From contig NZ_VZRB01000002.1 of assembly GCF_008806595.1 (NCBI RefSeq), forward strand, positions 62,001 through 126,000: a stretch of 64,000 bases of DNA, given 5' to 3'. The stretch comes from Streptomyces luteolifulvus. Its GTDB lineage: Bacteria; Actinomycetota; Actinomycetes; Streptomycetales; Streptomycetaceae. Position 1 is the stretch's first letter. Each line of letters starts with the position of its first letter. The notes below the pieces were generated by a model, which ran no database searches, was not told where the DNA came from, and saw nothing but the letters and a program-made list of their open reading frames with translations. Positions 51,448 to 60,313 of this stretch are shown in pieces. A program made the position numbers and the translations under genes.

Positions 51448-53219
51448 GAGTCTCCTTCCGCGGGGCTGCCCGACCGTGGGTCGGAGCGCCTGACGGGGCC
51501 GGGGGCGGGGTGATCACCGGCCCGGCGTTCGGCGACTTCACCGACGGCCTGGTTCCCGGGCAGGTTCCGGGGCTGCTTCTTGGCCGGCTCGGGGCCCGGC
51601 TGGTTCTTCGCGGGCTCACCACCGGGCTGGTTCCTCGCGGGTTCACCGCCCGGCTGGTTCCTCGCAGGTTCACCGCCCGGCTGGTTCTTCGCAGCCTCCG
51701 GGCCCGGCCCACTCCTCGCGGGCTCAGCATCAGGCTGACTCCCCGCAGACTCCGAGCGCGGCCCACTCCCCTCGGGCCCCCGGCCCCGCGGGTTCGCAGC
51801 CTCCCCATCACCCGGCCCGCTCGCCGGCTCCTGCGCGGGGTCCCCGGAGGCCGTGTCCGCCCTCGTCGCCGCCCCGGGGCCGGAGCCGGTGGCAGCCTTG
51901 TCGCGGGGCTCCGGACCGCCCGGCACCCGGGCCAGTTCCGGTGAGGCCGTGTCCAGGGGCACCGACCAGGACCGTACGAGGCCCAACTGGACGGCCTGGC
52001 GCGGGAGTACGGAGTCCAGGAGCCAGTCGGCGGCGACCCGGACCCGGTTGCCGGGCATGGCCGCGAGGTGATAGCCGCGGGTGACCGCTCCGGCCAAGAG
52101 CCCGGACAGCGGCAGGCCGAGAGGGTTGGCGGCGGCCTTCGTGCCGCCCAGGTCCACGACGAAGCCCAGATCGCGGTGGCGGTACGGACGCCGCTCGCCG
52201 ATGCCGAGCGAGGCGGCGACGTTGCGGGCCGCGGTGCTGCCGTGCCGCCAGGCGTGCTGCGCGGTCATCGGGGTGAACTTCCCCGGGTTGTTCAGATCGG
52301 GCACGGCCGCGGCGTCACCGCACGCGAACACCCCCTGTTGGCCCGGCACTTGGAGGTACGGATCGACGATCAGCCGGCCGCGCTCCAGGGGCCGCCCGAG
52401 GCTCTCGACGAGCGGATCCGGCCGTACCCCGACGCACCAGACGAGTGTGCGGGTGTCGACGCACTCGCCGTCGGTCAGCAGGACCCCGTCCGACGTGGCC
52501 TCCTTCACGGAGGTGCCCATGCGCACCTCCACGCCCCGCTGCCGCAGTACACGGTCGGCGGTGCGCGAGAGGTGCTCGTCGAGCTCGGGCAGGACGCGGG
52601 GCGCGATGTCGAGGAGCAGCCAGCGCGGCCGTATGCCCCTGCGCAGGGGATGCTTGCGCACCTGCGCGTCGGTGTACATCTTGCCGTGCGCGGCGACCTC
52701 GGTGCCGGTGTAGCCGGCGCCGACCACCACGAACGTGCATCGCGCGGCGCAGCTTGCCGGGTCGTCGGCGGCGGCCGCGAGCTCCATCTGCCGGGTGACG
52801 TGGTCACGCAGGTACAGCGCCTCGGGAAGGCCCCGGAAGCCGTGCGCGTGCTCGGCGACGCCGGGGATGGGAAGCAGCTTGTTCACGCTGCCGACGGCGA
52901 GCACGAGCCGGTCGTACGGCAGGGTGCCCCTGTCGCCCTCGGGGCCGGTGTAGCGGACGGTGTGCCCCTCCAGGTCGACGCCGTCGGCCTCCCCGAGCAC
53001 CAGGCGTGCCCGGGGCAGGGTGCCCGAGAGGGAGACGGTGACCCGGCGCGGCTCCAGGACTCCGGCGGCGACCTGGGGCAGCAGGGGCAGATACAGGAAG
53101 TAGTCGGTCGGGTTCAGCAGGGTGATGTCGGCTTTGTCGCGGACCAGCCGGGACAGGGTCCGGGCCGTCCGGTACCCGGCGAAGCCGGCACCGACGATCA
53201 CGATGCGGGGTCGACTCAC
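51444..53219 (-). CDS. Type II NADH dehydrogenase-like FAD oxidoreductase with repetitive C-terminal extension
   Basis: A 591-residue protein. GTG 53219 has GGAGG 6 nt upstream. The FAD motif IVIVGAGFAGYRTARTLSRL starts at residue 5 and the NADH motif is TFVVVGAGYTGTEVAAHGKM. VFACGDAAAVPDLNNPGKFT and FTPMTAQHAWRHGSTAARN mark the quinone-oxidoreductase family. It would pass electrons from NADH to menaquinone. The enzyme core ends near residue 430. The last 160 residues are low-complexity Pro/Gly/Glu/Ala sequence with several PGGEPARNQ repeats, unlike normal NDH-2 proteins. It is the first gene of the transketolase/LigD operon. Confidence 0.9.
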   Translation of the reverse strand: MSRPRIVIVGAGFAGYRTARTLSRLVRDKADITLLNPTDYFLYLPLLPQVAAGVLEPRRVTVSLSGTLPRARLVLGEADGVDLEGHTVRYTGPEGDRGTLPYDRLVLAVGSVNKLLPIPGVAEHAHGFRGLPEALYLRDHVTRQMELAAAADDPASCAARCTFVVVGAGYTGTEVAAHGKMYTDAQVRKHPLRRGIRPRWLLLDIAPRVLPELDEHLSRTADRVLRQRGVEVRMGTSVKEATSDGVLLTDGECVDTRTLVWCVGVRPDPLVESLGRPLERGRLIVDPYLQVPGQQGVFACGDAAAVPDLNNPGKFTPMTAQHAWRHGSTAARNVAASLGIGERRPYRHRDLGFVVDLGGTKAAANPLGLPLSGLLAGAVTRGYHLAAMPGNRVRVAADWLLDSVLPRQAVQLGLVRSWSVPLDTASPELARVPGGPEPRDKAATGSGPGAATRADTASGDPAQEPASGPGDGEAANPRGRGPEGSGPRSESAGSQPDAEPARSGPGPEAAKNQPGGEPARNQPGGEPARNQPGGEPAKNQPGPEPAKKQPRNLPGNQAVGEVAERRAGDHPAPGPVRRSDPRSGSPAEGDS

Positions 53220-53313
53220 GGTGCGCCTCCGGGGCTGTCGCGTACCTCGGGAGCCTTCCGCGTCCCCCTGGCCGGAGCCCCCAAACGTCGCGCCTTGTCC
53301 GGCGCGGTGGTGG

Positions 53314-53850
53314 TCAGGCCCTGTGGTGCGGCTCGTCGGGGTCCAGGGCGGCCGGGCGAGGCGCGGCGGCCGGGCTCGCGCCGGGCGCCGGAGTGCCCGC
53401 CCCCGGCGCGGCGGTCGCGCCGTCTGCACCATCGGGGGCGACCGGCGGCACGGGCGGATACGGCTTCCCGGAGCCGCTCGTCGGCGCGCCGGCCGCCTGA
53501 CCACCGCCCAGCCCCTCCCGGCCCGTGTCGGGCTGCCGCGTGCCCGCGCCGCCCGCGGCCTTCGGGCGGGCCGCCTCGCGCAGCGCGTAGGCGACGACGC
53601 CCAGGATCACCGCGGTGATCAGCGCGGCCGCCCAGTCGGGCAGGCCGAGGGCGAGCGCCAGGCCCAGGGTGAGGGCGAGGGCCGCGCCCGCGTACAGGGC
53701 GACGGCGCCGGAGCCGGCGTACAGCAGGGCGGTGCGGCGCTGCCTGCGGGTCTGCTCGCGCAGTTCCTCGCGCACGGTCTCCCGTGCCACCTGCGCCAGT
53801 TCGTCGACCAGGTGCTTGTCCAGGTGTTCCAGATGTTCCAAGCGGTCCAT
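53314..53850 (-). CDS. Holin-like (Actinobacterial Holin-X) membrane protein
   Basis: A 178-residue protein. Residues 1-40 are amphipathic and charged (MDRLEHLEHLDKHLVDELAQ). Two membrane helices follow (ALLYAGSGAVALYAGAALAL and WAAALITAVILGVVAYAL), then a 75-residue Pro/Ala/Gly-rich tail. It matches the phage-holin family 6 / Holin-X pattern found in actinobacterial chromosomes, generally not as true phage holins. A SigB-like promoter with slightly long spacing lies just upstream. Confidence 0.75.
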   Translation of the reverse strand: MDRLEHLEHLDKHLVDELAQVARETVREELREQTRRQRRTALLYAGSGAVALYAGAALALTLGLALALGLPDWAAALITAVILGVVAYALREAARPKAAGGAGTRQPDTGREGLGGGQAAGAPTSGSGKPYPPVPPVAPDGADGATAAPGAGTPAPGASPAAAPRPAALDPDEPHHRA

Positions 53851-53859
53851 GCGCGCCGG

Positions 53860-53886
53860 GTACCCGCATCCGGGTACCTGTAACTC
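53860..53886 (-). promoter_or_regulatory. Weak SigB-like promoter upstream of the holin-like gene
   Basis: On the minus strand GAGT (53886-53883), 17 bases, GGGTAC (53865-53860), 10 bases before the start at 53850. The spacing is one base longer than the consensus and the distance to the start is short. Confidence 0.3.
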
Positions 53887-54015
53887 GGGGGCCCCGTCGG
53901 CTCGATGGCCCCGCCGGCTCGGTGGCCCCGCGCCTGACAGGGCCGGCGCGCCGGGATCGTACGAAAGCAGCCGAAACGATCTCCTCCCCCGGCCGCCCCA
54001 ACTAGGCTCCTGCGC

Positions 54016-54363
54016 ATGGAGATTCTGGGAGCCACGCTGCGTGTCTGCGTCGACGACCTGGAGACCGCGGTCCCGTTCTACGAACGGCTGGCGGGCGGCA
54101 GCGCCCTGCGTTTCGAGCGCGGCGGCGTCCACGTGGCCGCGGTCGGCTGTTTCCTGCTGATGAGCGGCCCCGAGGCCGAGTTGGAGCAGCTGCGCAAGGT
54201 CGCCGCGACGATCGCCGTCAAGGACGTGGACGAGGCCCACCAGGTGCTCAGCGAGCTGGGTGCCCTTGTCGTTGCGGGCCCGGTCGCGACCCCGGGGGGC
54301 CGCAATCTGATCGCGCTGCATCCGGACGGTGCGGTGTACGAGTACGTGGACCGCAATCCCTAG
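54016..54363 (+). CDS. VOC (glyoxalase/bleomycin resistance-like) family protein
   Basis: A 115-residue protein with the paired beta-alpha-beta3 pattern of the vicinal-oxygen-chelate fold: ILGATLRVCVDDLETAVPFY, VHVAAVGCFLLMSGP, then AATIAVKDVDEAHQVLSELG and ALHPDGAVYEYVDRNP with the terminal metal Glu. TAGGCT lies 7 bases before the ATG, so it is likely leaderless. Function is unassignable beyond a binding or lyase/dioxygenase-type fold. Confidence 0.85.
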   Translation: MEILGATLRVCVDDLETAVPFYERLAGGSALRFERGGVHVAAVGCFLLMSGPEAELEQLRKVAATIAVKDVDEAHQVLSELGALVVAGPVATPGGRNLIALHPDGAVYEYVDRNP

Positions 54364-54380
54364 GAGCCGCCCGCCCTGCC

Positions 54381-54944
54381 TCACCCGCGAGTCGAGGCCG
54401 GCCCGGTCATCTCGACGGTGATCGCCCAGCGCTCGTGGTCCCGCCAGGCGCCGTCGATGAAGATCATGTCCGGGGAGAAACCCTCAAGACGGAAGCCGCA
54501 GCTGCGGGCGAGGGCGATCGACGCGGCGTTGCCGGGCTGCACGTTGATCTCCAGCCGGTGCAGTCCCATGGGCCCGAACGCGTACCGGACCACGAGGCCC
54601 AGCGCTTCTCGCATCAGCCCGCGCCCCGCGGCATGCGCGAAGACGCCGTACCCGAGCGCCCCGCTCTGGAGGCCGCCCTCGACGATGTTGTTGATGTTGA
54701 CGAACCCGGCGATGCCGCCGCCGTCCAGCTCGCAGACCAGGAACCCCGCCTTGGTCGGATCCTCGATCAGCCGGCCGGCGTAGGCGGTGTAGGCGCTGCC
54801 GCTGACCGGCGGAAACAACCATGGTTGATGCAGTTCCCGGCTCTCCCGGGCCCGGGCGGTGAACTCGGCACCGTCCTCGTAGGTGAAGTGACGTATGCCG
54901 ACGCGGGGGCCTTCGGCGAGATACCGGGAAGCATGGTGGGGCAC
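54381..54944 (-). CDS. GNAT family N-acetyltransferase (RimJ/RimL type)
   Basis: A 187-residue acetyltransferase. It has RVGIRHFTYEDGAEFTARAR, GGGIAGFVNINNIVEGGLQS, the acetyl-CoA loop GVFAHAAGRGLMREALGLVV, and LHRLEINVQPGNAASIALAR with CGFRLEGFSPDMIFIDGAWR. This is the RimJ/Acetyltransf_3 pattern, acting on protein N-termini or small molecules. It is 19 bases downstream of the LapA-like gene. Confidence 0.9.
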   Translation of the reverse strand: MPHHASRYLAEGPRVGIRHFTYEDGAEFTARARESRELHQPWLFPPVSGSAYTAYAGRLIEDPTKAGFLVCELDGGGIAGFVNINNIVEGGLQSGALGYGVFAHAAGRGLMREALGLVVRYAFGPMGLHRLEINVQPGNAASIALARSCGFRLEGFSPDMIFIDGAWRDHERWAITVEMTGPASTRG

Positions 54945-54963
54945 CCCGCCACCCTAAAGGCCG

Positions 54964-55206
54964 CTAACCGCGCCGTCTCATGAAGAAGGCCCCGCACAGC
55001 GCGCCGATGGCGGCGGTGGCGAGCAGCGCCACCCACAGGGGCATCGTCACCAGGGGGATCAGCAGCCGGATCTCGGTGGAATCGGTGTTCTCGAAGATGA
55101 AGATCAGGGTGAGGACGGCGAGCAGCAGCACGCCGACCCTGGCGGGCGTCAGCGCCCACTCCTTCGCACCGGCCTTGCCATCGCTCCTGGAGGTCTTCGG
55201 GCTCAT
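54964..55206 (-). CDS. LapA-like (DUF1049) membrane protein
   Basis: An 80-residue protein with two membrane helices (VGVLLLAVLTLIFIFENTD and LWVALLATAAIGALCGAFF), the NTDSTEIRLLIP loop and RRRG end typical of the LapA/DUF1049 family. Members help assemble lipopolysaccharide in Gram-negatives; in actinobacteria the role is unknown. ATG 55206 was preferred to the longer frame starting at 55245. Confidence 0.85.
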   Translation of the reverse strand: MSPKTSRSDGKAGAKEWALTPARVGVLLLAVLTLIFIFENTDSTEIRLLIPLVTMPLWVALLATAAIGALCGAFFMRRRG

Positions 55207-55287
55207 GGAGCCAGCATGACCGCCCCACGTCCGCCCCGCTCCCACACAGGGCGGCCGCTGCGCCGGACGGGTGACGGTGCCTCGTCG

Positions 55288-56211
55288 TCAGCGCAGGGCC
55301 GGTTCGTCCAGCGTCAGGGTTCCCGCGTCCGCGTCGAGTTCCGCCCGCACCCCGAACGGGATCGTCAACGCCCCTTCGCAGTGCCCGAACCCGAAGTCCT
55401 CGACGACGGGTACGCCCAGGCCGCCGAGCCGGTCGACGAGCAGCGCCCGCACCCGGTCGTACGCCTCGCACAGCTCCCACGACCCGAGCAGCACCCCGCG
55501 CACGCCCTCCAGCCAGTCGGCGCGCAGGAGTTGGGTGAGATAGCGGTCGAGCCGGTACGTCTCCTCCCCCACGTCCTCCAGGCACAGCAGCCCTCCGCCC
55601 GCCGAGGGCCGCGTGTGCGGGCCGCCCAGTTCCGCGGCGAGCAGGCACAGACAGCCGCCGAGGGTGACGCCCCGCGCCCGGCCGGGGACCAGAGCCGTGC
55701 CGCCGGAGCCGATCGTGCGCACCGTCTCCGGGGCGAACAGTGTGGCCCTCAGGTGCGCCTGCGCCCGCGCGTTCTTGACGAAGTCGACGCCCGCCGCCAT
55801 CGGTCCGTGCAGCGTGACCAGGCCGAGCCGGGTGGCGAACGCCTCGTGCAGCGCGGTGACGTCGCTGAACCCGACCAGCACCTTCGGCCCGGCCGCCCGC
55901 ATCGCGTCCCAGTCGAGCAGATCGGCGATCCGCTGCGCCCCGTAGCCGCCGCGGGCGCACAGCACCGCGTCCACGGACGGATCGCACCAGGCGTTCTGCA
56001 GGTCGGCGGCCCGCTCCGCGTCCGTGCCCGCCAGATGGGGAAGGTCGCGGTGCCGGGCCAGGACATGCGGTCCCGGCACCGGATCGAGGTCCCAGCCGCG
56101 CAGCACGTCGAGCCCGGCCTGCAGCCGCTGCTCGGGGACGGGCCCGCTGGGCGCGACGACGGCCACCCGGGCGCCGGGGGCGAGCCGGGACGGCCGCAGC
56201 AGGTCCTTCAC
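55288..56211 (-). CDS. L,D-carboxypeptidase (peptidase S66, LdcA-like)
   Basis: A 307-residue member of the S66 family, which removes the terminal D-Ala from murein tetrapeptides. The nucleophile Ser is in VLVGFSDVTALHEAF, the Glu in LLCLEDVGEETYRLDRYL, and the His in EDFGFGHCEGALTIPFG. It starts LLRPSRLAPGARVAVVAPSG. GTG 56211 overlaps the S9 peptidase stop (GTGA). It is the last gene of the peptidase operon. Confidence 0.92.
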   Translation of the reverse strand: MKDLLRPSRLAPGARVAVVAPSGPVPEQRLQAGLDVLRGWDLDPVPGPHVLARHRDLPHLAGTDAERAADLQNAWCDPSVDAVLCARGGYGAQRIADLLDWDAMRAAGPKVLVGFSDVTALHEAFATRLGLVTLHGPMAAGVDFVKNARAQAHLRATLFAPETVRTIGSGGTALVPGRARGVTLGGCLCLLAAELGGPHTRPSAGGGLLCLEDVGEETYRLDRYLTQLLRADWLEGVRGVLLGSWELCEAYDRVRALLVDRLGGLGVPVVEDFGFGHCEGALTIPFGVRAELDADAGTLTLDEPALR

Positions 56212-58160
56212 CGGGTGAGCTCCAAGGTCGGGATGCCGCGCGGGTTCAGGCCGAAGACCTGCGCGTACAGGGAGAGTTCGGACTCCAGGGCGCGGATCAT
56301 CGTCTCGGCCATCCGGAACCCGTGCCCCTCCCCTTCGAAGGCGAGGTAGGCGTGCGGCACCCGTCGGCCCGCCATCCGGGCCAGGAACCGCTCGCACTGT
56401 GCGGGCGGGCAGATCACGTCGTCCAGGCCCTGGAGCAGCAGGAAGGGTGCGGTGACCCGGTCGGCGTGCTCGACGGGCGAGCGCTCCGCGTACCGTCCGG
56501 GCACCTCCGTGTACGGACCGACCAGGGTCTCCAGGTACTGGGACTCGAAGTCGTGGGTCCCCCCGATGCTCCAGCCGGCGAGGTCGAGGACGGGGTAGAT
56601 GATGGTGCCGCAGGCGTAGACGTCGGTCGTGGCGAGCGAGGCCGCGGTGGTCCAGCCGCCCGCGCTGCCGCCGCGCACGGCGAGCCGGCGGCGGTCGGCG
56701 GTGCCCTCGTTCGCGAGGGCCAGCGCGACGGCCGCGCAGTCCTCGACGTCGACCACCCCCCACTGCTCGCGCAGCCGGTTGCGGTACTCCCGGCCGTATC
56801 CGGCCGAGCCGCCGTAGTTGACCTCGGCGACCCCGATGCCCCGTGAGGTGAAGTAGGCGATCTCCAGGTCGAGGACGAGCGGCGCGCGCCCGGTGGGACC
56901 GCCGTGCGCCCAGATGACGTACGGGGGCAGTTCGTCGCCGGGCGCCACACAGCCGGGGTTGTGCGGCGGGTAGATGTGCGCGTGGATCTCGCGTCCGGCG
57001 GGACCGGTGAAGGTACGTATCTGCGGTTCGGGGTAGTGGGCGGGGTCGACCGCGTCGTCGTGCGGGGCTCCGATCACCCGCGCCCGGCCGGTACGGGCGT
57101 CGAGCTCGACCACCTCGTACGCGGTGCGCGGACTGGCGCCGACGGCCACCACCCGGTCGCCGTGCACCGCGAGGGTGGGCGCGCACTCGGTCCATGGGCC
57201 CGCCGCGTCGACGACCTCGCCGGTCTCCGGGTCCAGGATCCCGAGGGCGGTGGCACCACGGCCGTGCACGACGGCGATCAGACCGCTGTCCAGCGGCGCG
57301 AACCAGCGGTGGCCGAGCTTCCACAGGGGCCCGCCGAACTCCTCCTCACGGGGGCACAGCGGCTCGCCGTCGCGGTAGAGGTTCCACCAGCCGGTGCGGT
57401 CGCTCGCGTACAGCAGGGAGCCGTCGGACGCCCAGTCGGCCTGGGCGATCGACTCCTCGGGGCCGCCGGCCACGGTCCGCGCCCCGCGCAGGGTGCCGTC
57501 GGCGGCGACCTCGGCGAGCACGAGCTCCGTGCCGTCCCACGGCATGCGCGGATGGTCCCAGGCCAGCCAGGCCACGCGCCGCCCGTCGGGCGAGATGCGG
57601 GGTCCGGTCACGAACCGGTGCCGTCCGTCGGTGAGTTCACGCACGGCGTCGCGGTCCGTGGCGGCCGAGCCGTCCAGCGGCACCGCGGCCAGGACGCGGC
57701 GCACATCGGTGGGTGCGTCGCCGGTGAACTCCTCGAGGACGCACCACACTTCACCCTCGGCGAGGCGTACGCGAGGTTCGGCCCAGCGCAGTCCGCCGCC
57801 CACCGCGGAGACGGGGGTGAGCGGGCTCGGTACGCTCCCCGGCCGGTACCGGTACAGCCGCTGGTCGGCGAAGTTCACGAACACCACGAGCGGTTCACCG
57901 TCGGCCATGGCTCCGGCCCAGGGCTGTCCGCCGTACTCGATGACCCGGCTGCGCACGTTCCACGGAGCCGGCAGCACCGACTCCTCCCTGCCGTCGCCGC
58001 GTCGTCGTACGAGAGTGCGCCGGCCGCCCTCCGCGGGCCGCGGCTCGGTCCACCAGGCCTCGTCGCCGACGAAGCCGACGTACTCGGGGTGGCCGTCATG
58101 CGCGGCGGCGAGCGCCGCGTCGAGCGGCGAGGGCCAGGAACCGTACGGCAGCGTCTGCAT
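56208..58160 (-). CDS. Prolyl oligopeptidase-family serine peptidase (S9)
   Basis: A 650-residue protein: an N-terminal seven-bladed propeller (GPRISPDGRRVAWLAWDHPR, DGSLLYASDRTGWWNLYRDG) and a C-terminal alpha/beta hydrolase domain. The catalytic Ser is in LAVRGGSAGGWTTAASLA (about residue 495), an oxyanion-site stretch is GVAEVNYGGSAGYGREYRNR, and Asp and His are in FLLLQGLDDVICPP and FEGEGHGFRMAET. Such peptidases cleave short, often Pro-containing peptides. ATG 58160 was chosen; the open frame extends four codons further. Confidence 0.9.
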   Translation of the reverse strand: MQTLPYGSWPSPLDAALAAAHDGHPEYVGFVGDEAWWTEPRPAEGGRRTLVRRRGDGREESVLPAPWNVRSRVIEYGGQPWAGAMADGEPLVVFVNFADQRLYRYRPGSVPSPLTPVSAVGGGLRWAEPRVRLAEGEVWCVLEEFTGDAPTDVRRVLAAVPLDGSAATDRDAVRELTDGRHRFVTGPRISPDGRRVAWLAWDHPRMPWDGTELVLAEVAADGTLRGARTVAGGPEESIAQADWASDGSLLYASDRTGWWNLYRDGEPLCPREEEFGGPLWKLGHRWFAPLDSGLIAVVHGRGATALGILDPETGEVVDAAGPWTECAPTLAVHGDRVVAVGASPRTAYEVVELDARTGRARVIGAPHDDAVDPAHYPEPQIRTFTGPAGREIHAHIYPPHNPGCVAPGDELPPYVIWAHGGPTGRAPLVLDLEIAYFTSRGIGVAEVNYGGSAGYGREYRNRLREQWGVVDVEDCAAVALALANEGTADRRRLAVRGGSAGGWTTAASLATTDVYACGTIIYPVLDLAGWSIGGTHDFESQYLETLVGPYTEVPGRYAERSPVEHADRVTAPFLLLQGLDDVICPPAQCERFLARMAGRRVPHAYLAFEGEGHGFRMAETMIRALESELSLYAQVFGLNPRGIPTLELTR

Positions 58161-58176
58161 GTTCTCCCCCACTGGC

Positions 58177-59481
58177 CTAGGCCGTCCGCAGGAAGCGGTC
58201 GAGCACGCGGACGCCGAAGTGCAGCGCCTCGACGGGGACGCGCTCGTCGACTCCGTGGAAGAGGGCCTGGTAGTCGAAGCCCTCCGGCAGCTTCAGCGGC
58301 GCGAATCCATAGCCCGTGATGCCGAGCCGCGAGAACTGCTTGGCGTCCGTCCCGCCGGACATGCAGTACGGCACCACGTGTCCCTCGGACGCGAACTCCT
58401 CGACCGCGGCCCGCATCCTCGCATACGTCCGTGAGTCCACCGGCGCCTGGAGTGCCACCTCGCGATGGTGGTACTCCCACTCCACGTCCGGCCCGGTGAG
58501 CCGGTCGAGGGTGGCGCGGAACTCGTCCTCCCCGCCCGGGAGATACCGCCCGTCGACAAAGGCGACGGCCTCCCCGGGAATCACATTGATCTTGTAACCG
58601 GCGTCCAGCATGGTCGGGTTGGCGCTGTTGCGGACGGTCGCCTCCACCAGCTCGGCGGCAGGCCCCAGCTTGTCCAGGAGCGCGTCCACGTCGTCCAGGC
58701 CGGTCCGGATGCCGTACAGCGCGGCGAGTTCGGAGAGGGCGGCGCGCACGGTCGGGGTCAGCCGGAGCGGCCACTCGTACGCGCCGATCCGGGTGATCGC
58801 GGCGGCCAGCCGGGTCACCGCGTTCTCGCCGTTCACCTTGGAGCCGTGTCCGGCGCGTCCGCGGGCGGTGAGCCTGAGCCAGGCGGTGCCGCGCTCGCCG
58901 GCCGCGATGGGGTAGATCTCCCGGCCGCCCCCGTCGTGGAACGTGAACGCCCCGGACTCGCCGATGCCCTCGGTGCAGCCCTCGAACAGCGCGGCGTGCT
59001 TGTCGGCGAGGAACCCGGAGCCGTCCTCGGCGCTGGCCTCCTCGTCCGCGGTGAACGCGATCACCATGTCGCGCCGGGGCCGTACGCCGTTGCGTGCCCA
59101 GTCCCGGACGACGGCGAGGATCATCGCGTCCATGTTCTTCATGTCGACCGCGCCCCGGCCCCAGACGACTCCGTCGCGGACCTCCCCGGAGAACGGGTGC
59201 ACGCTCCAGTCCGCAGCCTCGGCGGGCACCACGTCCAGATGACCGTGCACGAGCAGCGCGTCGGCCGACGGGTCGGTGCCCTCGATGCGGGCGACCACGT
59301 TCGTACGGCCCTTGGTGCGCTCCAGCAGCGTCGGCTCCAGCCCCGCCTCGGCCAGCCGTGCGGCGGCGTACTCGGCCGCGGGCCGCTCACGGCAGTCGCC
59401 GCCGCCCCGGTTCGTGGTGTCGATGCGGATGAGGTCGGAGGTGAACCGGACGACCTCGTCCAGGGCGCGCTGGTCAGCCAT
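58177..59481 (-). CDS. M20 family metallopeptidase
   Basis: A 434-residue zinc peptidase of the M20 group. Metal ligands are His in LLVHGHLDVVPAEA, Asp in WGRGAVDMKNMDA, the EE pair in IAFTADEEASAEDGSGF, and later Asp/His in the dimerisation and second catalytic regions (PYCMSGGTDAKQFSRL). These hydrolyse dipeptides or N-acyl amino acids. It is between the M55 and S9 genes, overlapping the M55 gene by 8 bases. Confidence 0.92.
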   Translation of the reverse strand: MADQRALDEVVRFTSDLIRIDTTNRGGGDCRERPAAEYAAARLAEAGLEPTLLERTKGRTNVVARIEGTDPSADALLVHGHLDVVPAEAADWSVHPFSGEVRDGVVWGRGAVDMKNMDAMILAVVRDWARNGVRPRRDMVIAFTADEEASAEDGSGFLADKHAALFEGCTEGIGESGAFTFHDGGGREIYPIAAGERGTAWLRLTARGRAGHGSKVNGENAVTRLAAAITRIGAYEWPLRLTPTVRAALSELAALYGIRTGLDDVDALLDKLGPAAELVEATVRNSANPTMLDAGYKINVIPGEAVAFVDGRYLPGGEDEFRATLDRLTGPDVEWEYHHREVALQAPVDSRTYARMRAAVEEFASEGHVVPYCMSGGTDAKQFSRLGITGYGFAPLKLPEGFDYQALFHGVDERVPVEALHFGVRVLDRFLRTA

Positions 59482-60307
59482 ACTGCTCCTCCACGGCGGC
59501 CGAGACGATCGTGGTGACCGCCTTGAAGGTACGGATCCCCTCGTACATGGTGCCGCTGGTGTACGCCACTTTCCGCTCCCCGGTCCGGTCCACGCCCGGG
59601 ACGACGGTCGCGGCCATCGCCAGGTGCTCGGCGTCGAACTCCACGGCGACGGTGAACGGGCCGCCGTCGACCGGCTCGTGGCGCACGGCCAGGGCGGCCG
59701 CCTCCTTGGCCGCGGCCCGAATGTCGGCGGCGGTCCTGGCCGGCGTACGGCACACGGCCGCGTACCGCGTCACATGGTCCTTGACGGCCACCTTCAGGGC
59801 CCCGGGGGCGTAGCCGAGCGCGTCCTCGCAGGCCACGTCGTCACCGGTGACCAGGACGACCGGCACCCCGTACTCGGCGACGACGTGCGCGTTCAACAGG
59901 CCCTCGCTCGCCCGTACGTCGTTCAGCCAGACACCGGTGATGGAGTTGGCGAGGTAGGTGTGGGCGAGGACGCCCTCGGCGCCGGCGCCCGCGTGGTAGC
60001 CGACGAACGCGATGCCGTCCACGTCGCCGTGCTGAACGCCCTCCACCATGGAGAGGGACTTGTGCCGGCCCGTGAGCATCTGTGCGCGCTCGTCGAGCCG
60101 TTCGAGGAGCAGATTGCGCATGGTCCAGTGTGCCTCGTTGACGAGCACCTCGTCGGCTCCGCCGTCGAAGAATCCCAGCACCGCGGCGTTGACGTCGGAG
60201 GTGAACATCGCCCGGCACCGCTCCCACTGGGGCGTGCCGGGCAGCACGTCGGCCGGCCAGGTCACACCTGTGGCGCCCTCCATGTCGGCGCTGATGAGGA
60301 TCTTCAT
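59474..60307 (-). CDS. D-aminopeptidase (M55 family, DppA-like)
   Basis: A 277-residue zinc aminopeptidase of the DppA type. The metal motif MKILISADMEGATGVTW opens the protein. VNEAHWTMRNLLLERL, GIAFVGYHAGAGAEGVLAHT and VRASEGLLNAHVVAEYGVPV are further conserved parts. DppA enzymes cleave D-Ala-D-Ala and other peptides with an N-terminal D-amino acid. Being the first gene of the four-peptidase operon suggests recycling of cell-wall or D-amino-acid-containing peptides. Confidence 0.93.
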   Translation of the reverse strand: MKILISADMEGATGVTWPADVLPGTPQWERCRAMFTSDVNAAVLGFFDGGADEVLVNEAHWTMRNLLLERLDERAQMLTGRHKSLSMVEGVQHGDVDGIAFVGYHAGAGAEGVLAHTYLANSITGVWLNDVRASEGLLNAHVVAEYGVPVVLVTGDDVACEDALGYAPGALKVAVKDHVTRYAAVCRTPARTAADIRAAAKEAAALAVRHEPVDGGPFTVAVEFDAEHLAMAATVVPGVDRTGERKVAYTSGTMYEGIRTFKAVTTIVSAAVEEQYG

Positions 60308-60313
60308 GCTCCG

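Noticed and set aside
48680..51811. 1043-codon minus-strand frame that contains the LigD-type polymerase
   Set aside because: Only the last 307 codons are protein-like. The upstream part is the out-of-frame transketolase gene. GTG 49603 is the proper start.
53314..53850. Prophage lysis gene
   Set aside because: Holin-like membrane proteins of this type are chromosomal in actinobacteria, and no phage structural or endolysin genes are nearby.
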